A DNA stretch of 64,000 nucleotides from Allodiplogaster sudhausi (GCA_945643635.1 CALZFC010000009.1:4383501-4447500); one strand, 5' to 3'. Counted from the first letter of the stretch, positions 1-12,856 are shown. Numbers and translations are program-made. Notes: a model not told the origin generated them from the sequence alone.

Positions 1-62
1 TAGCATAAGAGATGGATGGGATTTGTAAAGTAGACACCTGTTGTGCAAATTGAAAGAAATAA

Positions 63-2636
63 CTAGCCGCTTTCCTTCTTCTGCTGCGGCACATATCGCA
101 CGCAATAGGCGAAAGTCCTGAAAAGCGACACAAGCTTCTTAAGACAGGATGTCCATAAGACTCGAGCAGGGCCCTATTATGACCTGCCCTAGGAATTTTT
201 TTTCGAGTTTGTTCATGAAAAGTGGTTACAGTATACAACTCGACGTGGCCAACAAAATAGGCTATATTTAAAACTTGAAAAAAAATTTCCGCGCGGGACC
301 CGGTGCAGTAATTTTAAATTTTTCACTTGTCATAACTCGCTTAAAACATATAGTTAGACAACTATCGAGGTGTCATTGGATAGCTTTTTTAAGTGGCTTT
401 AATTTTCATGTTGATGATGTTTTCATAAAATTTCATTTTGGCAATAAAATACGGCCCTAAACATTTTCGAAGGCGGTTTTCGGACAAATTAAGTATTTTA
501 TGTTCATTTCGCTACAACCGCTCCTGCATAGGATTAAAGTACGTGAAATTTGCTACAACATATGTCTCTTTCAAAAGAATTGAAGGTCTCGCTCTTAGGT
601 TCCCAAACGCCTGAACAAGATCCTGTGTAAACTGTAACACCGTACTAGCGCATTCTTCGATCCATAACTGCACTCAATGTAAATATTACAAAATCGTAAT
701 TATATCATCTAAGAGCTCTCACGGAGATCTTCAAATGTTACATACATTATTTTATTGAACAGTTTCAATTTATATGGGTAATTTCGTTATGTACAATCAG
801 AAGGTTTAAAAAACTACTTTAAAAACATTTTCGCCTGTCAAAACATACATCATAGGAAAGAGGATGAAATTTTCTACAAGATGAACCCCTTTCAATGTAA
901 TTCTATGCATACGATCTTTTGTTATAAATCATAAAAGTAGTGCCAGTATCATCGATGTCATTTCGCCCAAGAATTCACTTTTTAGGTTATTCGAATTAGA
1001 ATATTCCAATCCTTTTTTCAACAGTTTTTCTATAAGGCCTTGCTATCCTACACTTATGGCTTATAACAAAAGATCGTATGCATAGAATTCCATTGAAAGG
1101 GGTTCATCTTGTAGCAAATTTCATCCTCTTTCTTATGATGTATGTTTTGACAGGCGAAAATGTTTTTTAAGTAGTTTTTTAAACCTTCTGATTGTACGTA
1201 ACGAAATTACCCATATAAATTGAAACTTTTCAATAAAATAATGTATACAACATTTGAAGATCTCCGTGAGAGCTCTTAGATGATATAATTAGGCTTTTGT
1301 AATATTGACATTGAGCGCAGTTATGGATCGAAGAATGCGCTAGTACGGTGTTACAGTTTACACAGGATCTTGTTCAGGCGTTTGGGAACCTAAGAGCGAG
1401 ACCTTCAATTCTTTTGAAAGAGACATATGTTGTGGCAAATTTCACGTACTTTAATCCTATGCAGGAGCGGTTGTAGCGAAATGAACATAAAATACTTAAT
1501 TTGTCCGAAAACCGCATTCGAAAATGTTTAGGGCCGTATTTTAGGGCCAAAATGAAATTTTATGAAAACATCATCAACATGAAAAGCTATCCAATGATAC
1601 CTCGATGGTTGTCTAACTATATGTTTTAAGCAAGTTATGACAAGTGAAAATTTTAACATTACTGCACCGGGTCCCGCGCGGAAAATTTTTTTTCAAGTTT
1701 TAAATATAGCCTATTTTGTTGGCCACGTCGAGTTGTATACTGTAACCAATTTTCATGAACAAACTCGAAAAAAAAATCCCAAGGCAGGCCTTGATCGAAG
1801 GATACTGACATGCTCTCTTAATTGGCAAAATTTTATATTTTGGCGTTACGCCAAATGCATCAAAGGAAATGGAAATATGCACTAAACAGTAAAAAAATTG
1901 AACAGCTGAAGCTTGCCTGTATGCGAGATGATTCGAGAGAGCAACGATGAAGTGGTCGTCTTCGGGGAAGTCTTCGCCCGGCATCACCTTGCGAATGTGC
2001 ATGAAGTCGGGATAGAAAAACTGCGGAGCGGCGCAAGCCATCTTCGAGTTCGCGACGGCAGGGTCATCTTATGAGTAGGCAAAAATTAAAATAGCGAATT
2101 TTTGCCGATATCTTATTAGCTTCGACAATTTCATAATACGCACATTTGCTTGCGTGACTTCTTTAGAATGCTCATACCCTGCGCGCTGTCCTCGGGATGA
2201 CTAAAGATGACACGCGGTTTGCGTACAGTCACATTGGAGTCACCCGTCTTCTGTCTGAAATAGCGAGTATGAGGATTGTGTACTGATAGACTGGCTTGGA
2301 GGGAAACGATTAAAGCAGCATAGTGATAAGGACAGGCTAACAATAAGAGGATTGAAGTGCAGGTTATGAATTTCTTAGTCAATAAAATGGTAACAAATGC
2401 TGTTGTCTGACATGACGGAATGTGATGAATGAATATATGAAATCTCCTTTAACTTAAAGATGATTGTTTTGTAAAGTAAAAAGTAGGATAAAAGGAATGA
2501 CGAACTCTTCAGAGATTCGAATGATCAGGGCGCGATCAAAGAGCGCAGGTCCACGGTGGCGCATCGCCTCATTCTGCAATTCTGTTTGCTGTCTCATGCA
2601 CTGCTGCTTCCGCGTCATTGCACATTCTTTTTCCAT
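63..2636 (-). CDS. DENN-domain (uDENN) protein, 5' part of gene, four exons
   Basis: Proposed exons in gene order are 2636-2506, 2254-2178, 2067-1917 and 117-63. Phases close at every junction and the model gives about 137 residues. The start is ATG at 2636, with an in-frame stop just upstream. Two stretches look like the upstream DENN (uDENN) module, in which a hydrophobic strand is followed by a F-x-Y/F-P-D motif and then F-x-V/A-L...R-x-F/Y-x-Y-C-x-R. Here these are PQFFYPDF (about residues 84-91) and FIVALSN with TFAYCVRY (about 109-128). DENN proteins are exchange factors for Rab GTPases. The exon 2 donor is a strong GTATGAG. The exon 3 donor is GC (gcaagc). The last intron carries the 139-1821 foldback element. 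The model ends at a TAG at 63-65. A complete DENN protein would be several hundred residues, so the gene probably splices on beyond the left edge. The family call is from motif resemblance only. Confidence 0.5.
139..1821. mobile_element. Foldback (long inverted repeat) element, TTAA-flanked, copy 1
   Basis: The left half is repeated as the reverse complement in the right half, with the centre near 980-1000. The ends read TTAAGACAGGATGTC on the left and, reading inward from the right, TTAAGAGAGCATGTC. TTAA occurs at both borders (139-142 and 1818-1821). No transposase is encoded; the ORFs inside are mirrored shadows. The internal segments ttcgaattagaatattccaa and a gagctct block recur in copy 3 (35543-36713). 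It lies in the last visible intron of the DENN-like gene. TTAA target sites are typical of piggyBac-type insertion, but the terminal GAGAGC is not the usual piggyBac CCC end, so the superfamily is open. Confidence 0.8.
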
Positions 2637-2735
2637 TCATAAAATTAGAGAGCTTTTCTTTTTTCATAATAATATAAAAATAAAAATAAAAACAAAATGA
2701 AAATTGCTAGAAGAGGCACTGAAAGATTAGCTGAC

Positions 2736-2831
2736 TTGGCTGGAGCGAAGCGCAATCGTGGCGCGGCGCACAAAGCGTGCTCGCTCCACAAAGTGTTCGG
2801 TACTCTCGTCGTCCTCCGCCTCCTCCACCTT
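2736..2831 (-). CDS. Candidate minus-strand coding exon, gene unknown
   Basis: A 96-nt open segment preceded on the minus strand by an acceptor (ttcgcag) and followed by gtcagc. It reads as a charged peptide containing ESTEHFVERARFVRR. If not spliced, it stops three codons later (SSQVS, TAA). It lies about 100 bp upstream of the start of the DENN-like gene, but its phase does not connect to that gene's first exon. It may be the last exon of an upstream gene, or a 5' exon of an alternative transcript. Recognised only from composition and splice signals. Confidence 0.3.
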
Positions 2832-2839
2832 CTGCGAAT

Positions 2840-3360
2840 TATGGAAATTAAATTTGTTTTAAAATATTTAGGAAAAATTCCAGTGGACATCAAAATGACC
2901 GACATCAAAGCCTTGTGGAGGTTCCAATAGCGAAGGTCGCGGTGATCGTTCCCTTAAAAGCAGATTATTCAGTAAGAAAAGTTAGTGATGCGTGAAAAGG
3001 CCAGAATTAACAGCCCGTAGAACGAATTTTTAGCATGATTATTCACAGAAATATTTTTTTCTCATTTTCTCTGACCAATTGTTAGTACGGAATGGATTGA
3101 AATTGGAAGCGCGTAGACCTGATTTTGATAAAAGCATATGAAAGAAATTATTTCCCAATGATATAGATGTAACTATTCGTTTCCGCTTACGTTGAATGCT
3201 ATAATGAAAGTATGACAACAACTAGTTAACAGCAAATCAGCCAGGCGTATGGAAAAGACCAGAAAAGAAAGTTAGGACCAGAGACAGAGCGTTGAGGGAG
3301 CACGCAATACAAGGAGAGCGTGAAAGAGCGATGAAATGAAAGAGATTTTAACGCGTGAGC

Positions 3361-3400
<40 letters not shown>

Positions 3401-6400
3401 CATACATAAAGGAAGAGAACCCTAGACAAGTGGCAACGACTGTTCCATCCGTCCTGGTTGAAAGGATCAGGCACTTGTTGTCTCCTTCTCTCACCAATCT
3501 CTTGCTATCTCATTCGCTCTCACTCTCTTCCTCTCACATTCTCTCTCTTTCTGCCACTGCTCTCGTTTCTTCTTTCCTGTATGTTTGGAATAGACGAACA
3601 AAGCAGAACGCTCTGGCTGCTATTCCCTTCCTCCCAACATATTGGCACCGGCCTATTTAGCATTCTTTGATTTGTTTCCCTTCGTTCCCTGTATCTCTCT
3701 CTCTCCCTCTCACTCTCTCATTCCCCCTCTCTCCCTCTCTCTCCCTCTCTCTCATTTCTCCTTGTGCCAGAGGCAGTAATAATAAATGAATGAATGAAAT
3801 GAAAAGGAGAACTTGGTGGATTGTCAAAAGGGATGAGAGGCCGGGAACGACAATGGAAAAAGGCAATCAATCAGGCATCGCATGAGTAACAAGTGGCTCA
3901 GAATTAAAGATTTCAACCATTCACGAATCGCAGGACCGCACCAGAAAACTGAGCAATTTGAAGCAGTAGAGAAGCGATGGCATGTATAAGAATCGCTGGT
4001 AAAGTCAACGAATGATAGCCGCTGGATCGAGAAGGCTAAAAGTGCTTTCATGCCTCAGTATGTTTACTCGCTCGGAAAACAATAACACGAAAAGAGTTCG
4101 CGGAGCACTCTCTCGGTCAACTCTTCAGAAGTTGCTCTAAATAACTTCTCAAGAGCGATATGGCGTTGAGATTAATGATGAAGAAGAGCTTGCAAGGAGG
4201 AGGGAGCGAGAAGAGGCCAGAGTTTGAACGCTTCATCGTCCGGAGACAAGGAGACTGTATACTTCTTCCCATTCGTCTCCTGCCTGCTTCTCTGTCACTC
4301 TCTCCAAGCTGCTTTGCTCTGTCTCTCTCTCTCTCTATCTCGTCTCCTTCGTCTTGAACACGTAGAATAAATGATAGTCATCTCGAATATTTGCTGAGCG
4401 CTGAGAGAGAGTGCACTATTGAGAAAGCCCGAGCGTCAGAGAAAGTATATGGAGAGGGTGCTGGAGAGTATGAAAGCGAGAGTGAGAGCGAGGTAGAGAG
4501 AGAAAAGAGAAAGAGAAGCATTACAGAGAGCTTGCGAAGAGATAGAGAAAGAACATTAGAGAAGGAAGAGAAGTTAGAAAAGTGACAAAAAATGTGGCGG
4601 AGAGAAGAAGAAGAAGTGAGAGAGAATGGTCACAATGATCAGAGCAAAGATAAAAGCAGATGATTGCGCTTATGATGCCTATAGGGCGTTTTAGTACCAT
4701 CGCTTGGTTATGGCTTAGGAGGACGACAGCTACGAGAGATAGAGACAGACAGAGTGATTATAATCGTAGATGTAAACACCGAGGAGTCGTCCACTACAGG
4801 CAACGATTTGCCTCGTTTGGAGGGTAAAGGAGCACGTTTATGCAGCATATGAAAAAGCTGGGTAGACGGGCAAGAGATGAAGTGGAAGGGGAACGAGTGG
4901 TAGAGAATTAGAGAAAGAGAGAATTTAAGAGAGAATAGAGAGAGAGAGGGAGAGAGAGAGAGAGAGAAAGAGGAGTGAGTATCTCCCTCTTGCACTTCCA
5001 ATAGGCGGTTAGTCATGGCAAGGCGAAGCATCGTTCGTTTCCTATCGTTCCACTGGGCATCATTCATTCATTCAGCTTCCTTATTCACAAATGTACGGAC
5101 AGTTTTCATGATAACGAGTACGACAAAGCCCAGCTCGGGGAAGCATAGAAATAAATTGTCCACATAAAATAGTTAGCGCGGTGAAATGGCTATCGCGAGA
5201 CTACTTGGAAAGAGGTTTTTTTTTTAATAATCTACTGCTGCGGATTTCAATTTGTTCCACATCTAGAAAAAAAGCTGGATACAAAAATCCTACGCAATAT
5301 AGACAATTAATGCATCGAGATTGTTGTGCTTTACTAGTAAAACTACCGAAGGCGATGTCCAAATATATATTTATCCCACATTTAGTTCAGTCAAACGAGT
5401 TAAAAGAAATATCTTTCAATTAGCGACCTGGCAAAGCTTGATGAATTGAGGAAGAAAATGATGGGCATCAAAGAGACAGTGACAGAATAACAGAAGATGG
5501 CTATAGAGGAGAATGCTGGGTTGGTTAAATGCGAGCGCTGAGAATTCGTAGAGTTGATTGTATTGATTGAGGCGTGACATTTATTGTATTGCTGACTTAA
5601 TTGCATTGTTGCGACGCAGACGCGGCGCGTAGTCGACGGAGCCACGCGTCGCGGCTTCCCCGATCTGCGCAGACTCCTTTGTTCCTTCTCGACTCCCTTC
5701 CACTTCCTCTCTTCTCTTCGCACTCTGCATCAGCATATTCGAAGTGCGGAAGACCTCCTGGAAATAGGATCATCACAATCAATTGTAGATACTGCCACAT
5801 GCCAATGGGGGAAGGATAGAGAGGGAGAGATAGAAAGAGAGAACGAGAGATGAGAGAGTGTGACAGAGTTTGAGAGGGAGAAGAAGATACAGAGAGAGAT
5901 AGATAGAGAGAGATAAAGAGAGAGAGAGAGAGAGAGCAATAGAGTGATGGAGGGATATTTGTGGATTATATGCTGTCGTATTTCCGTAAAAGAGAGCAAT
6001 AAAGCATTGAGAGAGCTCGAGATGGGAAGCCATCGAAATGCATCAACTAGACTCCGGGGCAGAATCACCCTGGTCTGGTTCATGGAACGGTGCCGGTCGC
6101 GGTTTCTCTCATCAAACCCTTTCTCTTCCTTCCGCCCACTGTCACTTCTCTCTTCTTCATCCATACTCCCCATCCTTCTGCATTCGTTCATTCTCAATAA
6201 CATTCACTTCTGATGCGTCACGAATGCAAAACATTTGCACACTAATGCTCGATTTTTTAGGCGACTTTCTCATATTCTTTTTCTTGTATACCCTATCCAA
6301 TTTCCCTCTATTGTCATATCGCTCACATATTTGCAGGCAGACTGCTCATTAGTGGAAATTTACCCTTCACAACGCAAGGATTCTCCTCCCCGAATCCACG

Positions 6401-6570
6401 AAATGATCAAGGATGCCACCTCTCCCCTGCTATGATTTATTTACGCACGAATATAACATTTAAAATACCTTTCCTCTTTCTTCATCTTTTTCTAATTTCT
6501 GTAACTGTCACATCACATCTTTGACACTGTCATTCTCTTCCTTCATCCCGCTCTCTAATTATTCTATTTC
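2840..6570. repeat. GA/CT-rich low-complexity region without convincing genes
   Basis: The stretch is dominated by (GA)n and (CT)n tracts, for example 3361-3400, 3690-3755, 4410-4560, 4925-4970, 5820-5940 and 6570-6610. The ORFs here are the resulting Ser-Leu or Arg-Glu repeats in all frames. I see no splice-bounded exon with normal amino-acid composition. Confidence 0.6.
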
Positions 6571-6651
6571 ATTTACTCTCTCTCTCTCTCGCTCTCTCTC
6601 TCTCTCTCGTCCTCTCCAACCGCAACAGCCGAAAGTGCAGCGACGGCAGCG

Positions 6652-6831
6652 ATGGCCGGAGGGGCGGGACTTGCAAAGAACAGCTCGTCTTCCCCCACAG
6701 CGTTCCTTCTGTCCCTGAGGCGTGGCAGATGGTCTATGACGAGCGAGGAGTGGCTGCCGCCGATGGCGCGGCGCACCAGGGAACGCGCGAGCCCGGTAGC
6801 TGAGGAAGAATTGGAATTTGAAAGGATATAG
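6652..6831 (+). CDS. Short ORF or terminal exon, unknown function
   Basis: Reads as 59 residues from ATG 6652 to TAG 6829-6831, starting MAGGAGLAKNS and containing WSMTSEEWLPPMARR. The same frame is open upstream to the gcaacag at 6622-6628, which could be an acceptor or trans-splice site at the end of a CT tract. It is clearly richer in G+C and more balanced in codon use than the flanking repeats, as the real exons of this window are. I recognise no family. It could be a terminal exon of a gene whose other exons I cannot find, or chance. Confidence 0.35.
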   Translation: MAGGAGLAKNSSSSPTAFLLSLRRGRWSMTSEEWLPPMARRTRERASPVAEEELEFERI

Positions 6832-7590
6832 ACGCTCTAGAAATACTCACACCAGACGATCCACATACTCAATCTAGTGTGGAGATGATAGCGCACCCAT
6901 TATGAATAATGCATTCTCCCAGAGTGAATCAAAATCCATTCTCAAAACATTCTCGAGTGATCGAGGACACTTGTTACCTATTCTTCAATCTTTTCCGGGA
7001 GCATTATTCCAGCAACGCATGTGTGACTCATGCCAAATCTGAGGGAGAATTACGGCAAATATACAAATTCCATACGATACGCTATACAGGATACCAGAAG
7101 TGGAAGGAGGCTAATAGCAAGAAGACAAAGTAGAATATGACTAACCTCTGCTAAGTCGATCCGATGCTGGGCGTTGGCGATTCAGCGAAAGAAGCGAAAC
7201 TGAGCGCTGGACAGTGGCTTCTGCAGTCGAGAAGCGGAACTGTAAACTGTATATTTTAGTAATATTTAACTTGCGAAAGGACATGCACTCAATTCATATA
7301 CATACATAGTATGTAGTACATATGAAATTTGCACTGATCTCAAAAGGGTGAGTTATGGCGTCTTTTGAAACCTTTTGAAGGCTCGTGGGCAATATATTCT
7401 ATTGGTTTGTTATACTTTTTAAAAAAATTTTTAAAATAAATTTTTAGTTTAGTCGCCTGGCATCTCTCTAGTTGCCCCCGCATTAGTGACTAGCACTTAG
7501 AAGTTAGGCAAGTTGGCAGTCTCTTTCTCTTTTCTTTGGCACTTGATGGGAGGACACACCGGGAATCTTGAGTGGCCTTTTACCCTTTCG

Positions 7591-7597
7591 TATAAAA
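7591..7597 (+). promoter_or_regulatory. TATA box of secreted-peptide gene 1
   Basis: The sequence tataaaag lies 89 bp upstream of the ATG at 7680. This fits transcription starting near 7620 and a short 5' leader. Confidence 0.6.
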
Positions 7598-7679
7598 GGG
7601 TTAGGGCAGGGGGTGGTTGGCAGCTCATGCTTGGGCGCAACTCTAGAAAAAAAACCTCTGAACTGTTAAGAGGCTGATA

Positions 7680-8286
7680 ATGCAAGCTGCTCTCTTCATC
7701 CTAGCAGCTATTGTGGGTTCTGTCGCCTCTCTGCCGAAGCCTGACCAACCAATGCCTACTGGGTATGCATGCCTTCATAAATATTCCATTTGAAATCTTG
7801 CCTTTACAATGTTCCTTATGTTCCTATAAATTCTAAAATCTTTAGCAGTGATGCTTCGCGCGATAAGCGTCAGTTCCTGGCGGTTGGCGCTGCGTCGGGC
7901 GTCGTGGCAGGCAAGCTCGAGCCGACCGTAGTCTACCGCTATGTGGGAGACGGGCGCTGGTCGCCGAGTGCCGACCCGTACTTCTCCGGCGTCCGCCCCC
8001 TCACCACCGTCACCGAGACTGTCGAGTACATCCAGACACCCGTCATTCGGCGGTCTTTTTCTGTTTTCTGTTTATTCGCCATCCCTCACTTCTACAAACG
8101 ATAATTGTCGCCGCCCCTTGCAGAGTCTACCGGCCAGCCGTGGTGGCCCGCCCGGTGGTCTACCGCCCGGCTGTCGTCGCTCGCCCCGTCACTTACCTCG
8201 CAGCCACTGTCGCGCCCGCAACCTACGTTTCTCCATTCGCCAACGCCTTTTACGTGGATGGCTTCAAGAAGAAGAAGATGCAATAG
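7680..8286 (+). CDS. Small secreted protein with dibasic KRQF processing site (gene 1 of pair)
   Basis: Exons 7680-7762, 7846-8052 and 8124-8286 join in phase to 150 residues. The N-terminus is a signal peptide (MQAALFILAAIVGSVAS), followed by a short pro-segment and the dibasic motif RDKRQFLAVG, where a furin-like protease could cut. The mature part is rich in Tyr, Val, Pro and Arg. It contains a repeated VYRPAVVARP unit in the last exon and ends FKKKKMQ. Introns are 83 and 71 nt. A TATA box lies upstream and AATAAA downstream. The neighbouring gene at 9984-10513 has the same architecture and is probably a paralogue. Secretion and cleavage are inferred. A cuticle, structural or antimicrobial role is possible but cannot be decided here. 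Confidence 0.8.
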
Positions 8287-8379
8287 AGGGAATATATTCA
8301 AGAGAAGCGAAAAGGAAGTGCTAGACAAATCGTATGTACATTGATTTCTCATCTTTTATGCGGTAGCGATTCCGAGCGA

Positions 8380-8385
8380 AATAAA
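8380..8385 (+). terminator. Poly(A) signal AATAAA of secreted-peptide gene 1
   Basis: AATAAA lies about 95 bp after the TAG stop at 8284-8286, followed by a short A run. Confidence 0.55.
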
Positions 8386-8389
8386 GACT

Positions 8390-9900
8390 TTAAAAAAATT
8401 TATCCCTCTTTACATACTCTGTTCGAAAGTGATCAATCGAAGGAAAGATCATTCAAGATTGCATCTTATTTTCCCGTTTTATCCTAGAGAAAATATTAGC
8501 AGGGTCTAATTGTTAAAAATTTTTTTAAGGGTTGCTAGTGATTTCTCGGACCTTAAACACTGGTCAAAAAAAGGCAATAAAGGCTACAAAGTAGTTGGAA
8601 TCGATCAGGTTCAACGGAAGTATGAGGAATAACTGCGAGTTGAGGAAAAATACTAACTACGTTAAATATCCAAGGGAGTCAGCCTTTCCGACTGTAGAGA
8701 GTCAAGTAATCAGACCCTATTCCAAATGGGGCAATTCTTTGTATTAATCGGCAGTTCAACTCACTGTTGTCAACTATCGCCAAACTAAAACTCATATGTT
8801 TGAATTGCACAATGGATCGTCAACATTTTAAAGTCACCAACACATGCTTATTGAATGTGAGTGTGATCAAATAGGTCATTGAGAGTTGCCAAATTTAAGT
8901 GAATGTGATTTAATAAAGGATTAGAAAAATAAGAAAACACCGTATTTTACATAGTTATCAAAACTTGTATTTCTTTTTGTCAAAGAACACAAGGTAAAAT
9001 GATTAGCAAAAATATATTTAAATAGAAGTCTTTCATAAATACAAAAAGGGAGATGGTTCGCATGCTCTTTTGTTCACGTTCTGAGAGTCTCGTCATAGCA
9101 ATTCGTCAAGATTGATTTTAATGTTCTCTTGACACATGGCTGCATAATAGATGTGGCCAACTAAACAGTTTCCACTTTTGGCTGCAAACCACGTGTCGCA
9201 AAAAAATGTCAAAGAAGAAAGTGAGGGGAGACGAAAATTACTGCCCACTTGCAACGATTTCCCGAACCAATTTTCTCTCTGATTCATATGTTGATTCCGT
9301 TCGTCCAAAATGAAAAGACGAAGAAATTATATTTTAAAATGTATGGAACAGGATCATTTTCGTCTGTGACATTTTTCTGCGAATATGGTTTCGCAGCCAA
9401 GTAGGGAAATTTTAAGTGACAGTGCAAATTCAGAGGAATGACAACTTTTAAAGAAGGCGGCAAGAAGCAGACTAAGATTACAAGAAGGTTGTCGAGTACA
9501 GAGATCGAGAGAAAGAAGTTAAAAAAAGATGCAAAGATGAAAAGAGTTAAACTCATGCTGTGCAACATTGGTCTGTGTTGAAACAACACAAAAAGGAGAC
9601 CAAGCAAGAAAAGCACTCGAGATCGCCCCCATCCGACCTGCCACCACTAGACCGTCTCATACTTAGTTGACAGCTTGCATCTTTGAAAAGGAAAACGTGA
9701 GAGTGAGTGAGCGAGAGTGAGACAGTGAAAGAAAGAGACGGAGAGATTGAACAAGTGGCAACAAGATGTATGAGGAGAGGTAACGCGATTGAGAAGAACT
9801 AGACACTGCTGTTTATGGTTGTGAGAGAGAAAAAGACTTCTAAAGTGATCGTCTAAGTGCAAGCCGTCGGGCATTCGATGCCATTTGAACTGGACCGGGA
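8390..9900. other. Intergenic spacer, no gene seen
   Basis: AT-rich sequence between the two secreted-peptide genes. ORFs in this interval lack splice signals and a coding-like composition on both strands. Confidence 0.5.
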
Positions 9901-9905
9901 ATTAG

Positions 9906-9912
9906 TATAAAA
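9906..9912 (+). promoter_or_regulatory. TATA box of secreted-peptide gene 2
   Basis: A tataaaa followed by a GC-rich ggcgcggcgcgg, 72 bp before the ATG at 9984. The spacing resembles that in gene 1. Confidence 0.65.
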
Positions 9913-9983
9913 GGCGCGGCGCGGACAGTCGAAATCATCAGCTCCTTGCACAGCTTCATCTTCTACTTCCTCACTCCTTCAGA

Positions 9984-10513
9984 ATGTCTCGCTTCTTCAT
10001 CGTCGTTCTCTTCGCTCTCGCCTTCGCTGCAGTCACTCTTGCGTCAGTGCTATTTTTCAATTTCAATTTATATTTTTAGATTCCTTTTCCGATATTCTCA
10101 CCTTCTAAATACTGGTAGCTATGATACTAATAAAATTCATAGTGGCGCCTCTCTCTCTCGTGTAGCTGATTCCTCCACATGGTAACTTTATGTCTTACAG
10201 CGAGGACGAGTCTGAGAACCGCGACAAGCGCCAGTTCCTGCTCGGTGGTGGCTACGGAGGCGCGCTTGGCTACCCGTACGGCGTCGCCGCCTACCCGGTA
10301 AGATCACCTTTTCTTAAACATTTGCAGTCATTTATACCTACAGCGAAAAAAGCATTCCCTTTATAACATGGTTTAAAATCAATGATCTTCAGTGATCTAG
10401 GTAGCCAAAAGAAGAGACTCCTCAAATATCATCTGCAGAACTACCGCCCCGCGGTGGTCATCCGCCGTCCCGCCTACGTGCCTGCCGTCTACTCTCCGTG
10501 GTGGAAGCAGTAG
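9984..10513 (+). CDS. Small secreted protein with dibasic KRQF processing site (gene 2 of pair)
   Basis: Exons 9984-10042, 10201-10297 and 10439-10513 join in phase to 76 residues. A strong signal peptide (MSRFFIVVLFALAFAAVTLA) is followed by an acidic pro-segment and RDKRQFLLGGGYGG, a Gly/Tyr-rich stretch. The last exon reads NYRPAVVIRRPAYVPAV and ends SPWWKQ. The first donor is gtcagt, the second gtaaga. It shares the signal peptide, the DKRQFL junction and the RPAVV motif with the gene at 7680-8286, so the two are likely tandem paralogues. The predicted product is extracellular and cut after Lys-Arg. Function unknown. Confidence 0.8.
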
Positions 10514-10704
10514 AAGAGAATGGTTCCGCTCCTATTACGCACTCTCGTGCATGCCCCAATACCCTTCTGAGAAAGAACTTTTGATTTCTCTCCCTTCTCT
10601 ATCTCTCTCTTCTCTCTCCTCTCTCCGTATCTCTCTATCTCTGAGTGCATTCAGAACTTTTCTGTTCATTCCCATATTTCACAAAACAATGTCTTTCGAA
10701 TTCA

Positions 10705-10710
10705 AATAAA
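10705..10710 (+). terminator. Poly(A) signal AATAAA of secreted-peptide gene 2
   Basis: AATAAA about 190 bp after the stop codon, following a CT-rich 3' UTR. Confidence 0.5.
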
Positions 10711-10739
10711 GCAATCTTTCAAATTCGTCCTTCGATCTA

Positions 10740-11942
10740 TAAAATATTTGCCAGCACAAGTCGAAGATAGAAGTTAAAATCAATCAAACCACCATAACTT
10801 GTAGAAACGAATAAAATATTAAGCCAGCAAAACATTTTCTAGCTGAAGCAAGAAGACGTGCTAGTGTATGCAGGATGGGCACCTTTCGAAATAAGCTGTG
10901 CTTAAAATAGGCAAACTGACGACTTGATCAGTCGAGGAAGGTAGCTGAAAGAGGCGGGAGGGGTCGTAGACAGGGGACGAAGGTGGCGAGGGTGATCGGG
11001 AGAGAGGGCCAAGGGACGCCTCCGTCGAAACAGCTGGAAATAGGCTTAGAGAGAGAATGAAGAGGTAGAGATGAGGGAAGCAGACAAATGGCTGAGTCAA
11101 TGAGAGAGCAGATTAGGAAAGGAGGCAGAGAAGAGAGAACTAAGCAGACTTCTGACACAGTGTGATCAATTGTAGTTGATTGAATGCTAATCCTATTGCT
11201 TACGCTGGCCTAAGTTCTGATTGATACTTCCATGACTCACAAGAACATCAAATGTATACAATTCGGCTCAGATTTCAAAACACCTGTTTGAGCGGCAACC
11301 AAGAGATGTCGGTCGTGCGCAAACGTCCGCCTTGGCTTCCGGGGTGGAGATGCAAAACGGCTGAACGGGAGACAGGTATTTAAGTATTTTCGATGAGATT
11401 ATCACTATCACCGGGATGATAGACGGCGACACGTTTGGTTTCTCTACTTGTACTACGTTTTCATGTCAAAAATATACACTGACACGGTCCTCTGTAAGCG
11501 ATGATTTCTGTTCCACTCGCTGAGCTTGGACGCAGACGAACATCTCCGGAGTACGTGTTGCCGTCGCCCGTCCATGACAGCCCAGCCAGGACTCTTCAAA
11601 AGCTCGACATCATTCTCATTCTTTTCACTTTCTGACTATCTTTTTCCTTGGCATCTTTCTCCATTCTGCTCTCCCTCCACCTTCTCTTTCTCCCTTTTTC
11701 AATCAAAATGCTGTTTCTTCTTCAGTCACAGCTATCACTTCCTTTATTTGTCTAAGTTTCTCTTCTGTTATGATGCTCTTCTCTTTTTCTCCGAAATTTC
11801 TCTTGACAATTTCCAGCCTCGTTCTGATTCCCTTTATTCTTGATTCTTTTTCTTTCAATCGTGCTCGATATGCGAGTCATTCTAATTCTGGAGACAACCT
11901 CTCCCACATTTCCTCTCTATTTCTCTCCCTCGCCCTGCCTGT

Positions 11943-11981
<39 letters not shown>

Positions 11982-12214
11982 CTGTCTTTATCGAAGGTAT
12001 GACTGCATGACTCATAAGTCGTCATCCTTTCAAGCGTCGTGCCTGGGGGCGAATGCCACGCATACGCTCCTTCCTGGCATGTGTGTCCGTGACATGTCTT
12101 CTTACAATTGCTTGAGAAGTTCTTGCTGTGATTCACTAGTGCTCTGTCTTTAACGTATTTCCATTGTGGACGTGTAACTGACATATGCATAGCCTTCCAC
12201 GGATGGAAGAGAGC

Positions 12215-12247
<33 letters not shown>

Positions 12248-12472
12248 ATCCTCCACTCTTGATGCAGCCTGAGGCTGTCCACCTCACGCACTAAGCACAC
12301 TGAGCAAGTGGCAACAATGCTCCCGGCCGGCTTCTCTTTTATGCCGCCCTTCCACTCTTCCACTTTCAGGAGAGCAATGAATGGTGTGGAAGCGCATGGA
12401 TGGAGCTAAATGAAGAGACTCAGCCATTGTGGAGAGAGAATGAGAAATAGTAAGAGAGACAGAAGAAGAAGA

Positions 12473-12513
<41 letters not shown>

Positions 12514-12856
12514 AGCATGCGTTTGAAACGGACAGGAAGGAGCAAAAGGGCGCCACTGCCAGCTGCAGCAACAACGAATTGTCTGTGAACTTCCCTCTCC
12601 ATCGCTGCTCCTCTCCCCATCTCTCTATATATCTCTCAGACTCTCTTAATATCTCGCTCTCGTCAACTTCTTCTTTCTTCTTCTCTCTGTGTTTTCGACA
12701 TTTTTCTCTGCCCCTCTCACACGTTAACTTTCAGCGATTTTTCTTCTTCGAATCGGCTAGCTTTCTCAACACAAAGGTGTAGACTGTTAGCAGGGTGCAA
12801 GCCGCGTGTTAAAAATAACGAGAGAAATTTGAGAACGTCGAGAGTTAGATCAAGCA

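Noticed and set aside
139..1821. Firm assignment of the foldback family to piggyBac
   Set aside because: TTAA sites fit, but the element tips lack the usual CCC and no transposase is linked to them.
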